Shown here piece by piece: positions 21,820 to 33,950 of a stretch of 64,000 nucleotides of DNA. The DNA lies in NCBI GenBank assembly GCA_004352715.1, contig SCFE01000014.1, forward strand, positions 2,515,913 through 2,579,912, in the 5' to 3' direction. Source of the DNA: Hofstenia miamia. Taxonomy: Eukaryota; Xenacoelomorpha; Acoela. The translations under genes were made by a program, and so were the position numbers. Under the pieces are notes generated by a model. The model made no database searches and was not told where the DNA came from. It saw nothing but the letters and a program-made list of their open reading frames with translations. Position 1 is the stretch's first letter, and every line of letters begins with the position of its first letter.

Positions 21820-22000
21820 TTTTCTTCGTTATTTATTAAGCAAAAACACTAGCAAGAAGTACATATACTTCCAATTATGTTGATAATCTCATTGAATTTG
21901 CAGATAGTAGAAATTTTGTTTCTTCTCAATAATTTTCACGTTTGAAAAAATCGATGTAATATATTTTCAAGGAGTGCTCACTGTTCTAGAGTTAATACCC
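21820..22000. repeat. Dispersed repeat, second copy at 41280-41460
   Basis: The order 'TTCGTTATTTATTAAGCAAAAACA', 'ACATATACTTCCAATTATGTTGATAATCTCATTGAATTTG', 'GAAATTTTGTTTCTTCTCAATAATTTTC' and 'TTTTCAAGGAGTGCTCACTGTTCTAGAGTTAA' is repeated with moderate divergence at 41280-41460. Here it adjoins the 5' end of the minus-strand LINE, so it is probably the LINE's 5' untranslated region. Confidence 0.7.
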
Positions 22001-23640
22001 CAATCACATCGTCCCAAAGTTTTTAATTAGTTACTAGTAACCATTTTTTTATACTTGTCCATATATCGATTCTTTTGAATCCAGATCCATTCCAGATCGA
22101 TAGAATTCTTATGGATTGATCTAAAGGATTTCCACCGATCCATGGATTACTAAAATAAAAGTCGTCAAACAAAAGCAGTTAGTATAATAAAATATACAAC
22201 AAAATGAGTAGGGCTTAGAGGTATGCTGCATCAACTCTAATGCCATGGTATTTTCTGATACCGCAGTATTTCCGATAGTAAAATGCAGAAACATCTATAC
22301 ACCTACAATAATGAACTCAATTTTGTTGTGGTTCTTTACACTCTTTTGCATTAGATGTTACCATGCTTTGAATGTGTTTATAATATAAAATGGTTAATTA
22401 AGGAGTGTCATATGCTAGAATTGTGAATCATTTTACCAAATGTATGATGATCACATTTATTAATTATTTCGTTCCTAAAATATTAAAAACACAACATATG
22501 GTTTGTTTAAAGTTTATTCATTTATTAAATATCTAATACAAACCATTGAACTCCGAGTGCATAACGCGGTAGTTTCCTCTTTGATACAAATAAAATCACT
22601 TACTTTTTAGAAACCCATCCTCTAAAATTGCATGTGGACTTATTTGTAAATAACTAGAAAAGAACAGTCAGTGAGTTTGTAAGAAGTAGGTTTGTTGCCT
22701 ACCTAGTTTCTCAGATAAAATGTCAACCCGCATTCTAATGACCCCTAAGAAGGAGATTTACAACATATCTTCATAAGCTAAGATAATTTTGTTGGTATTA
22801 ATGTCAATACTAGCGTCTGCTGCATCCACTTCCGCAGCAATATTCTATAATTGCTCTAGTAGCCGCTACAATTGAACTGAAATTTTAGATCCACGAAATA
22901 TCCCTGTGACCCATGCATTACATTTTCAAATCTTCACATTTCCCGCATATTGAGGCAAGCCAAGTTCTCAAGTTAAAATCAAGAAAAACGTTCTGCTACT
23001 AATCAAATTGAAAGTGCTAATGTACACTTTCGGTACTAATGGGACTTATACATCCCAAGAATACTTTCCAAATACTAAAATCAATTTTAAACGTTTATAA
23101 TACTGCTGGGACATATTTGTCTCATGTTCGAAAAACAAATGTACCTGTTATAAAAATTTTCAATTTTGCTTATGGTAGTTAAGGAGTGCCATAATACGTG
23201 GGGATACCGAAAAAATGATTGAAAGTTAATTGTGCAAAGGTCGGATCGAAAGGGTTAAACTAGTACTAAAAATGTATGGCTTATAATTTTCCAGAATGCA
23301 ATTATATTTCCAAATAAATCCAAATGTTATCAAGTGGCAACTCGTACTGAATTAAATTTGACAATTAATTGGTTCAGTGCTTTTCAACTGAAAAAAGTTT
23401 TGCACTGTGGGCACTGATTTAAAAAGCCTTGCCAAATACTCGTTCGACATAGTTGCAATGAGCCATGGGATAGGTTTTTCATTCCAATTTCCACATTGGT
23501 GTTACTAATTTCCTTGTGCGAATTCTTAGTCCAATGCGGACAAAATCATGTTACACTTATACAATAATTTGATGATAAAAATGTATAAGATTTTGAATGA
23601 GCTATGCTACCAATTTAAGAGCAATGTTTGTGGCACATAT
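22001..23640. other. No gene recognised
   Basis: AT-rich sequence without a conserved frame. A cluster of GATCGAT/GGATC-like words lies at 22060-22150 and has no evident function. Confidence 0.45.
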
Positions 23641-23759
23641 TATGATTGCGTAGTAACTATATTCCGTTAATACGTTCGTTCAAAGACACCCTAGTTTTCT
23701 GTTTGTTAGTAAAACATTACCATGCAACATCCACTACTTGTCGGTTTACCATAATCCAG

Positions 23760-24350
23760 TACTCGTCGGTTCACCTTATTGTTCAGAGACTTTGTGTTTT
23801 GGCTATTGATGGTGAATGTAATGACGTCAACGCTGTTGAGCATTCACAACTTTTTATTGGCGGCGCTCTTGTTTCAGGCATACAATCAGATTACATATGG
23901 ACACGCTTGTTGGAAGTATCTGATGATAAAGCTACTCTTGATCATTGTGTATCATTAGCATCTGCTACCCAACTCTTGATCACGCTCATTTAGTAGTTTG
24001 TCTACACATCCTTTAAAACCGGCAACTACTGAATTCCTGACTGCAGCGGTTAAAGCAGACAATCCCACATGAGGTCAGTCCCAATCCAAATGCTTCTTTT
24101 GTTGTAAAGCCTATAATCATAGAGCGCAATGTCCTGCGGCAACAATCGCTGCAATAAATGTGGAAAAAATGGGCATAGGAAACAGTGTTGTAAATCGAAG
24201 ACTTCTAAGTCTCACATGGCTACTTCAGAGCCTCAGTGGCAAGAAGAAAGTGGAATGCTCTGTGCTACTGGGGCCAACGTTTTTCATTCCGGAAATGGTA
24301 CACTGAGTAGTATGAATAGGCAGAGGCCCGTGGATATTTTTGACCTTTGA
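23760..24350 (+). mobile_element. LTR-retrotransposon gag remnant with CCHC zinc knuckles
   Basis: A frame at 23646-23993 ends in 'FIGGALVSGIQSDYIWTRLLEVSDDKATLDHCVSLA', which has the typical layout of the gag C-terminal region of Gypsy/BEL-type elements (an F-I-x-G-L-x-S-D-x-I-R-x-R-L-L-E type segment). After stops, decayed zinc knuckles follow: a C-F-F-C-C...H...C block at about 24091-24135 and 'CNKCGKNGHRKQCCKS' (C-x2-C-x4-H-x4-C) at about 24149-24196. Protease, RT and integrase are absent. It is a dead fragment. Confidence 0.7.
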
Positions 24351-24369
24351 CCCTGGTGGGCATACCTGG

Positions 24370-24480
24370 CGTGGCTATGATGTAATTGTGGACTTTGACC
24401 CTGTGATGTCGTGGATATTGCCGGAGGTGTTGTACTGATGTCATGGGAGTTGTATAGTCATGTTTTATGTTATTTATGTG
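24370..24480 (+). other. Possible LTR start following the gag remnant
   Basis: The stretch is less AT-rich and contains TGTTGTACTGATGTCATGGG and GTTGTATAGTCATGTTTTAT, which look like the beginning of a retrotransposon LTR next to the gag fragment. No second LTR copy is seen, so this stays tentative. Confidence 0.3.
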
Positions 24481-24481
24481 G

Positions 24482-24735
24482 TCTAACTTAGTTTACATGT
24501 TTTACTTTACATACTTGCTTTTTTATTAACATACATTAATTTAGTTTGCATGTTTTACTTTACATACTTGTTAATATACATCACACATTAATTTAGTTTG
24601 CATGTTTTACTTTGCATACTTGTTAATATACATCACACATTAATTTAGTTTGCATGTTTTACTTTACATACTTGTTAATATACATCACACATTAATTTAG
24701 TTTGCATGTTATACTTTACATACTTCCTTTTTTAT
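24482..24735. repeat. Tandem array of about 52 bp units
   Basis: About five head-to-tail copies of a unit that starts TTAATTTAGTTTGCATGTTT, passes ACTTTACATACTTG and ends in TAATATACATCACACA. The two middle copies are almost identical. The first and last differ by insertion of CTTTTTTATT. Confidence 0.9.
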
Positions 24736-24889
24736 TCGGTAATATTTAATAATAAATGTTTGAATCAGAGAGATAATAATACTCGTTAAATAGCGTAATG
24801 CTCTATTTCGGTAATAAAACAAACTAATTTTTTTGAAAAAAACCAAAAACTAGTTTATGCAAAAACTCGCAATTTCTAATATTTAATAA

Positions 24890-27400
24890 ACGTATGTGGT
24901 AAAGGCCACATGTGTGTTTAAGACAAGACAAAATGTAGTTTATTCTACACTTTGCTTATAATGACCATATATATCATACAATAAAATTTGTCGATTGCGT
25001 TAGTTTATCATCATTGTTGTTAAGGGAATGCTGTAGGAAACAAACGCAATGTGTATTTGCACATTATGAATTTCACACGATCGTATCTAAATTAATGATT
25101 AATAAACAAGTCAAATGAAATGATAGATCACAGTATAAAGCACATGACAATTAAAAGTTTAAAAAATTCAATAAAAAATGTGTATTAACAAACAAACGAC
25201 GTTTTTTTATAATAAAGTATATAATAAATTCAACATCAGGTAGTAAATTCGCAGTAATTAATTAAAATAAAATTGATTACGTTTTTAAAAGAAATATCTG
25301 TAAAACTAACTACAAATAATATTGCAAAAAAAGCGTTAAGAATCAAAACATTATCTGAGCTTTAATTATAAAAATAGCTTACCAAAAGTTTGAAATCTTT
25401 CAGGGTAGTTCTTTCAGCAATTTGAAATTCCATTATACCAGCTGTGTATATTCATAGGTGTAGAAAGTTGCATGCTTTTATAGACAATGTCAACTTTACA
25501 TAGTTTTATCAATTGCCATTGTTCAAATATCAAAATGTATCCAATTGTAAACTTGCTATCTACCAATTAATAAACTGGTGCAAATTTTACAAACATGAAG
25601 TTTAAATATTTTAACATTTATCACGATTAAATAAAACATTTTCATATGATACTAGAATTCTTTCAATATACAAAAAATTATTTTTTAACAAGTTGAAAAA
25701 CAATCTCAATTATTATTACAATATGTTTTTCCCAATTAATAAACTTATGTTAATGATAAATGCTACATCCTAAAGTTTTAATAAAGTAAAATAATTTATT
25801 AATCAATGCCTCTGGAACAAATGAAATAAATCCTTTTTCAATACGTTTTTCTCGTCGAATTCAAGAATAAAATATTTGCAAGTAGAAATTGTTATATGAA
25901 ACGTTTCAAAATTGTTGTTTTGTTATTAGTGTCGTAAATTGGTTATTAACATTTATTGATGTCATATATATAAAACGCTTAAACTTAAATTTTTTCTGAC
26001 GTTTTTTCTTTCTTTGAGTTTACACAGTCTATGGTTTTTCCACGTTTGTGACTTACATTTCTTTTCCGACGTTTTCCCCTTTGAGTTTACACGCTTTCTT
26101 TTCCTCTTTGTGTTTTTTTGTGATTTGTTTTTGCCTTTTGGCACAATATTACTTTTCTTTGGGATATTTTCTTTTCCTTTACTAAAAACAAAACGCTTTA
26201 ATGCTATACACAACTTTACAATGTTAAAAGCGTTAACATTCACATTTTTCTTCATTCAATGAGTCGTTTTTGATAATCGCAAATGAATACATAATGCCAT
26301 TTCAAAAATGAATCAATTAGATGTCATGAAACTCGCAAAACATTTTTAATTACGAAAAGACTAACACATTTTCATAAAAATACATTTATGATTAAATTTA
26401 TTGATTATACAAAACACATACTCGTACACAGTTTGCAAAATAGCATTAAGCGCTCATGAAATTGAAAAAGTATTATGGTTATTAAAGTAATTCTACAAAA
26501 TATATAACTTCAAGTGAACAGGAGCAAAATTGCAAAATTGAAGGTGAATATCAAATCTATATAAAATAAATTTAAGCATACGTATAGTACTTAAAACTAT
26601 TAATCTAATTAATATATACTTGTAATTGTTTATGAAATTATAAAAACACAACAGCAATCATTAAATGATTTAAACTACATTTTGTACATTAGGTATTAAA
26701 ACAACCAAGGAACATTTTCTAAGTATAGAATAAATAGCTTAAATTACAATTATCAGAAACGGATAAAATGAAATATATACTTCTTCAAGGCGATTTACTC
26801 ATTGTATTCAAATATAAAATTTATATCTCGCAATATGTAATTAGGAAAACCGGATTTTAACCCAATTTCCCTAATACATGTTTTAAAATCAAGTAGAGAT
26901 TGAGATTTTTTGAAACAATATCTGAACTTGTTAGAGTTTCTAAAGCATAGCATTAGAGAGAATACCAGTATATTTTGAATTTCCATGTATTTCTCGACTA
27001 TTTGAGAGTCTAAAGTATGTATTTTTATTACTAGATTTAGCTCCAGTTTTTTGGTGTATTGATACGGGTTTTAATACATTTGACAATTTTCCTTTTGGTA
27101 TGAATTTGAGAATTTTTAAAATTTCTAAATTTCATATTTTTCTACGAATCAAAGTTTTACAATTTTCAATTATCCAAGGTTTATTATATGAACATTTGTT
27201 TGAATTTCTCCTGGAAATTGAATTAATCATTTTTTTTCGGGCCAAAATTTTGTTGAGGTTAAATTCAAAAATTTCTAGGAAATTTGTCAACATTGTAGTT
27301 GAATTTGTTGCAGAATACACCGGAAGCCAATTTAAAATTATTTATATTATCACAAGGCAAAATAATTATCGCCGGAGCAACTGCTAATAGAAAGCTAGAA
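24890..27400 (-). mobile_element. Diverged, mostly inverted copy of the nested Maverick-like element interior
   Basis: 24905-24990 matches about 18410-18500 in the same direction. From 25060 on, the sequence matches the nested element in inverted order: 25070-25190 with 18185-18285, 25245-25960 with about 15560-16500, 26270-26800 with 14530-14780, and 26940-27015 with about 14420-14500. Similarity is roughly 80-85% by eye. No terminal repeats were found here, so this is a truncated and rearranged older copy. It contains about 160 bp (26790-26960) that the first copy lacks, with a frame (26986-26795, minus) of unknown function. Confidence 0.7.
25962..26255 (-). pseudogene. Lys-rich repeat ORF of the Maverick-like family, unidentified
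   Basis: A 97-residue frame made mostly of K/S/N/R with recurring 'SKGK' and ending in a 'C..QTWKNHRLC' segment. Related Lys-rich translations occur at 14243-14410 and 16925-17030 in the other copy. It may encode a basic DNA-binding region of an element protein. No known domain is recognised. Confidence 0.35.
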
Positions 27401-29000
27401 TTTGTTTGGTGACAAATTCAGAAACAAATCTCTAATTTTTCAATGTGTATTTATACATAATGATACTCAGCATGCACTACGCGTTCACAGAAGCACCCAC
27501 AACTGATATAAGGTTACATAAATTATCGCATGTTAATATCAATTCAAATCAATATCAACGGTAACCCTGATGTGCAGTGCTAACAAACTGACACCAGTCG
27601 CTATGAAATGTATTCGCCTCGAAAAAAGCAAGCAATGTGCATATGTCTCTAAAAGAAGTACTATATGAAAATCAAAGCAAAAACATTTGAAACAACATTT
27701 ATTGATTGCATACTAAGAAGGCACATTAAAATAAGTTTTCTACAGTAAATTGCTTTTGGTTGTCTATCAAAATCCGGTTGTATAGCAATTATAACCTTTC
27801 CAAATATACTGACACTGTTGGACGGACATGAACCATTCATTTCTCATTTTCTTAACTTCATCTAAAATTGTATATTCATAACATAGGCTTAGGGAAAATA
27901 AGATTTTGGTATACTTTAATATCTTCTCACGTATTCATTCTTTATAAATTTCAAGTGTCACTAAATTTTACTATATACCAGATTAAATATTATATTATCT
28001 TTATGTAATTAGAATACTAAATTTCACATGTTCGTAACATGCATCCATTCACTTGGATGTTATGATTTCAATTCGAGATTCAACACTATTTATCAGACAA
28101 TTTTAAGAAAAAGTTAAGGAAGATTTTCAAATGGTTTAACAGAATTATCAATAGTAATAATGCAATTAAAAGAACGAAAAATGCTGTTATTACATTCAGA
28201 TGAAATCATGCAACAGAAGATCTTAGAAATATTTTATTAGTTGAAGGATAACATCTCCTTAAAATACAATCAATGTAAGAAAATTTAGAAGCAAAATTAT
28301 GAAAAATAAATTTACCAATATTGCAGCAAAATAATATAATAAATTGAATATAGATACTAGATCAGAACAGAAGTATCAATTATTTAAAATGATAGTAATT
28401 AACCATTTTAAAACTGCTTCACAAAAAATTAGCTTACAATGAATTTATGCATATTAGTAGCATGTGAAGATTCATTTTATAATACAGGATATCTAATTAC
28501 ATTAAAATGATATAATTTTTAATTTAAAATAAAAGTACATTTAGTGCTATTTAAATGTATAAAGAAAGAATTCATGGCAAGATATTAAAATATACTCAAA
28601 CCTTTTAAACCTAATCTAAGTTATGAATATACATGTACATACATGAAAAAGACAGTTCGCTTACTTCAAATCCTTATGCCAAAATTACTACATTTCAGTT
28701 GTTTAGAACATGCTATTACCAATGTAAGTGGGAAATCAGTGAAGGCACTATAACTATTTTGATAAGTAGACACAGATCGTTAAAGTTTTTGGAAACCCTT
28801 ACAATAGTGATTATTCAATAGACCGCATCTAACCTAAATTCGCCATAGCCCAAGCTGGTAATTGTAATTATTTTTGTAAATATTGCCTTTGTATGTGTTT
28901 TGTTCCTTTATTTCTATTGTTTGACGTTATTTAAAATTGTAAACAGTATTTTATATTGTAAAAAGCAACTCTAAATATAGATATTTCATTTCATTTCAAC
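27401..29000. other. No gene recognised
   Basis: AT-rich sequence. Short frames only, none with a familiar domain. Confidence 0.45.
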
Positions 29001-29002
29001 AT

Positions 29003-29267
29003 ATATAGAACCTTTAAAATTACTGTTTGTAGATTCTGAAATCAAACTCGATATTCCTAACATCATTTTTCAATATGTAATGCATTTGCTTCTTTTAAGG
29101 GATATCCAACAACAATATATTCCANNNNNNNNNNNNNNNNNNNNNATATAGAACCTTTAAAATTACTGTTTGTAGATTCTGAAATCAAACTCGATATTCC
29201 TAACATCATTTTTCAATATGTAATGCATTTGCTTCTTTTAAGGGATATCCAACAACAATATATTCCA
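29003..29267. repeat. Exact 122 bp duplication flanking a short gap
   Basis: 29003-29124 and 29146-29267 are identical and are separated by 21 Ns (29125-29145). The exact identity directly at both gap edges points to an unmerged overlap in the assembly and not to a biological tandem repeat. Confidence 0.85.
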
Positions 29268-31540
29268 CTTAATGAAGCAGTGACCGCTATTTATTCGCAA
29301 CTAAATCGTTTGATTTCCGAAATAAAGGTTGAACTGGATACTCTTAGAGAAAACCATGATCTTCAGTGCCTACATTCATGAATTTGCTAAATCTGGCAAA
29401 TATAAGAAATACATGTTTCATGAATTCTGTAAAAACAAAAATATCAGATGTGGAAATGTTATTTTTGCTATACATCCGAATTTGGCAGATAACAAATGCA
29501 TTTAGTTGTTGAACACCTATTTCATATTCTTTTCTTGGTATGGACTCAATAAATATTTTTGCATATTTTTTGTGGGATGTTCATATTATCCATCTCTTAG
29601 AAACATAAGTGCATTGCAGAGTTGTTATTTTTTAGTTGAATACATTTCCTAGCCATAGTCGTAAATGTTGTTAGTACTGCACATGTGTATTTATTGATTC
29701 AAGCTAGCAATAACCTAAATTTAGCTTGCCCTGACTATATAACAGAGAAGGTTCATTTTTAGCACATTCTTGTTATTGACACAAACACTGATACCAAAAA
29801 TCTTGTCTGTTCTGTGTGCTTCAGTCCTAGTTTGGGGGGGGAGCGGATTACGGCCGCTCTCCTTTTCAAAAACTATTTAATCACAATAGGAAATTGCAAT
29901 TTTTACGTCAATATGACAAAAATAGATTTTTTAGTATTTTTTCACAAGATAGAAAGCCCTCTCTTTCAAAAATTTTCTCATCTTCTATGAATAAAAGTCA
30001 TCTTAAAAACACTAGCCTTCATGAATATTTGTTGTTGTTATTCGAGGATCTAAAATCTTAAACTCATTTGTTTTATGTACACTAGGTCTATTCTATATAT
30101 CTATGTATATGCATTTCGTGTAACACTATTCTTCATGTACGTTTATCGTAGGAATTACAAAACAGTACATAAAATATTACACATAAAATTCATCGCTTCA
30201 TCAATTTTAAGGAGTTCCATTTCACTGGCATTTTCTGATATTGAATTAATAATAATATAGTACTTATGTACATTAATGTAAGCAACTTAAGTTCTAACTG
30301 CAGTAGACGAATTAATGTAATTTACATATATCACAATGTCATACAAGCAGTGCAGCGTCGTTTCAATTTATTAATTTTCATACTGTTTGCTGTGTTATCA
30401 ATTGTTTTAGGCCCGGATTTATATGCTTACAAATATTCCGAAATACGCGTGCTCAAGCAATGCGCTTCAAGTTATGCATAGAAACTACCCTAAAGGAAAA
30501 ATATTCAATTACCAAAGTATACACTTTTATACAAATAGACACAAATATTGCTTCGATTGATCAACAGTCATGAACATTCATTGTGGTGCTTGAATTGAAT
30601 TTGACGCACCTAGACTATGGGCACATTTCTGTATATAGGAAAATTTATAGGATTAGCATGGATTTGTTCTTCTTTATAACTTGTGCAAATGTTCTCATGC
30701 ATCGAACATCGAAATTTTCCGTAAGACATTCAGTTTTTCTTTGCACGTGTCTCCCGGTATAGTTCTATGACATTATCGAGTATCTCAACCTGGATGCAAA
30801 GAAATAACAGCCCTCGCAGTTGCGTTATAACTTCCGGTAGAAAATGGAAGATACCGAAATGAAACACAATTCCTACATTAAGTTGTGGACCAGCAAATAA
30901 ACTTCCCAATATCTTCAGTTTCGAGGTGTTGCAGGAACAGATAAAGTTCAGTGAAATATTTGGCATCTGTGACATTCGCGTGTGAAATTCGATGGAATAT
31001 GCGTGCTATCATAGAAATATACGTTAAAAAACTGTGTCCAAATGTGCGTAAAAATCTGCTTTATGTCTTAAACATATAAATCCTAGTCCTGATTATGGTT
31101 ATGACGTTTGATGCACGCTTTCGCAATGATTGACAAACATGTTGACTAATATTTCAAAACGGGATTGAATTATTATTGTTTAGTTGTAAAATTAAACTTC
31201 TCGGTGATTTAAACAAAAAATTTTTGATATTGATGTAAGCTTCACGGGTGGGTATGACAGTTTAAGTATGTTTCATTTTAGTAGTATAGTTGAATGTTTT
31301 CTTGTTGCATCAAGCAATTTTAGTGAAAAAATCATTTAGCTACAGGCAAAACGGGCGCGGACAAACCAACGGGCTTATTTTCTTGGGTATTGACTACGGA
31401 CCGGGCACGTGCCCCATCCTATTGCATCACTAAACAAAAAAGTAGCCAATCCAAATTTCAGTGACCTTGGTGTATGTATCAACCTCATACGAACAGAAAG
31501 TGCTTGAAGGAAAACTTTCCAGGCCGAAATATATATATAT
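29268..31540. other. No gene recognised; decayed coding-like fragments
   Basis: Short runs that look coding, such as 'NEAVTAIYSQLNRLISEIKVELDTLRENHD' split over stops at about 29270-29360 and 'FAKSGKYKKYMFHEFCKNKN' at about 29390-29450 (plus), suggest an old pseudogene or transposon. I cannot name it. The rest is AT-rich without signals. Confidence 0.35.
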
Positions 31541-31547
31541 ATATATA

Positions 31548-31639
31548 NNNNNNNNNNNNNNNNNNNNNNNNNNNNNNNNNNNNNNNNNNNNNNNNNNNNN
31601 NNNNNNNNNNNNNNNNNNNNNNNNNNNNNNNNNNNNNNN
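31548..31639. other. Assembly gap (N run) between TA repeats
   Basis: 92 unresolved bases with (TA)n on the left edge and a further (TA)n shortly after the right edge. Confidence 0.99.
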
Positions 31640-31674
31640 TAGCCTTCATGAATATATATATATATATATATAGG

Positions 31675-33600
31675 GAAAATTTCATTCTTGCAATGCTCCA
31701 CGTTCATCTGGATGTGGTAATACATGTTAAGTATATTCTTGAAAGAAATGAAGTTTTCAAGGATTTATTAAAAAACGTCATTATTTAAGAAAACCACCAA
31801 GTGAATTAGAAAACGTTTCATTTAGTGACCTGAGTTTAAAAGTTACTTAAAGTATATTTCTATGATTTTAATGGAGAACCCGAATTGCTTGCATTACTGA
31901 AAGAATATTTTCTCAATATAAACATGCCATTAAAGATTCATAATGATTTAATCCTTCCAAATTTATCTGAGCAAGGAGAAGGAACACATCAAAAAATAAA
32001 ATCATTTCAGAAGCCGTTCAAACTGGAAACAGTTGCTATTTCTTTATGAAATATTATGAAAATTAAATGTTACATGTAAATGAATTACTAATTTGTGTCA
32101 CTATAGTTAAATAATCAACCAATAACATTGAAATTCTTATACATTTGTTCTAAATGATTTACTCAATTTTTTTCTAAGCAGAAGTTTATATTGAGATCAT
32201 AATATGATTTCTTTATATCTTTCAATACATGAAGTATGTTTATCAAAAAAATTGAAAGGCAAAAAATTTAAAATTAGTGCTCAGTGTAATGTATATGAGA
32301 TATTTCATTGTACTCCGTCAAGCATCGATATTCAGTTTTTTGTGAGAATAGAATTACTTAAATCCATTAAACTTAAACAGCCCGAAGTCCGTTTAAATGT
32401 ACAAACCGTTTTGCACATTTCCAAAGTTTTTCTAAGCCTATTAATAAATTTGGAAACCTGAGCCACAACCGCATCTATTGGTGAACCTGTTTGAATTCAA
32501 TGTTGAAAATTTCTACTAAAACAGTATTGCTGTGCTTTAAGTACACTTATTACCTAGAAAATTAATTAAGAGGCTTAAATTTTAAAATTTACGGAAATTT
32601 GTTCGTAAAGTTAATTTTAGAAGGCGACAACTGCCTTCCCCCGCTTCCAATTTCCCCAAAAAGAAGCGATTGAAATTGTTGGCAAAATAGCGCGGTTTAC
32701 ATGATTTTCGGTATGGGCAATATGCCGCGTCCTATTCTCAGATTTTCGATGACTTTGTTAATTTTTAAGCCACAAGCAGTTTTTGATCAACCATAAAAAA
32801 TTGTAAGAAATTCCTGAGCTATCTAATGTAAATTTATATTCACCAATAAATTGCAAACGCTAAGTTGTAAAATATTTTCTAAAAAATTTTCATTGCAGTA
32901 TTGAATATCAATCCATTTTTTTGAATATAGAATACTATATTGGTTCTTTGAAATGTTCATATTGTGGAATTGCACTTTTCTTTGAACTGGTGTTAATGCA
33001 AAATTATTGCGATTATTCACTGTTTATGCTTTGCAAAGGCAAAATAATGTTTGTCTACTGTTTAATAACGCGAATAACATGAAATTCTCATTATTGCGCA
33101 ATCCAAACCTAAATTAACTATACTGTCTAACTTGAAATTCTGACACTAGAGCGGAATAATTCAAAAACTTACCATAATTAGGCCTTCACGCTAGTTACCT
33201 AGATTTGAACAAAAAAACTAATATCATCCTAGCAAGAGGCATTGACCCTGAATACATTCTTAAATTGCATAGAAGCATTTTTAAAGAAGATCAGCTTTTT
33301 TCAACACAGGTCGAATTGGCGTTCTTGAATATATAATCGTCTTATCAATATAAAATTAATTACAAAAATTACAAAAAACAGCAAATAAATTTTGATAATG
33401 AAATGACAGTATCCTCTTTAACAATGCAAAAAAGAATATGAACTGTTAGAACTTAAGTGGTTTTTTGAACACTTGCTATTTATTGTAGAAAGCACTAACT
33501 TTAATAAATAATAATAAAGTTCAAAAACAAATGCTCCCTGGAAATATCTGCAATTTGATTTTCGTTAATTTGAACTCGTTTTGAAATGATTAAGACTATT
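31675..33600. other. No gene recognised
   Basis: AT-rich sequence. One frame at 32204-32461 (plus, 85 residues) is intact but matches nothing I know and has low-complexity composition. I do not call it a gene. Confidence 0.4.
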
Positions 33601-33660
33601 AATATGCTTAACCCTAACAATTCAAGTGTCCTATCAAATTTTCATGCATATATATATATA

Positions 33661-33744
33661 NNNNNNNNNNNNNNNNNNNNNNNNNNNNNNNNNNNNNNNN
33701 NNNNNNNNNNNNNNNNNNNNNNNNNNNNNNNNNNNNNNNNNNNN
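33661..33744. other. Assembly gap (N run) between TA repeats
   Basis: 84 unresolved bases inside a (TA)n tract. Confidence 0.99.
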
Positions 33745-33799
33745 TATATATATATCGCCAAATATCAAAAAAGAATGATTATGCCCTAAAAATATTTAC

Positions 33800-33950
33800 C
33801 GATCTTAATCAACTCCCCAGCTTTGAGAGACTTTTATGCAACCAGATACTGAATATTCTAGCAAGCAATCATATCTAAAAGTCAATTCGGATTTCGCAAA
33901 TATTTTGCCATTCCTGATGTACTATTACGCACCACTAAAAATTCATGAGA
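33800..33950 (+). mobile_element. Short LINE reverse transcriptase fragment
   Basis: Plus-strand translation across one or two frameshifts gives an 'LPSFERLLCNQILN' block followed by 'SKSQFGFRKYFAIPDVLL'. This is the conserved fingers region of LINE reverse transcriptases (FE-x-L...QFGFR-x-x-x-S/A-x-x-D). It is too short and broken to classify. Confidence 0.6.

Noticed and set aside
26014-26262. Phe-rich plus-strand frame that looks like a membrane protein
   Set aside because: It is the complement of the Lys-rich frame of the element remnant; Phe codons mirror Lys codons.
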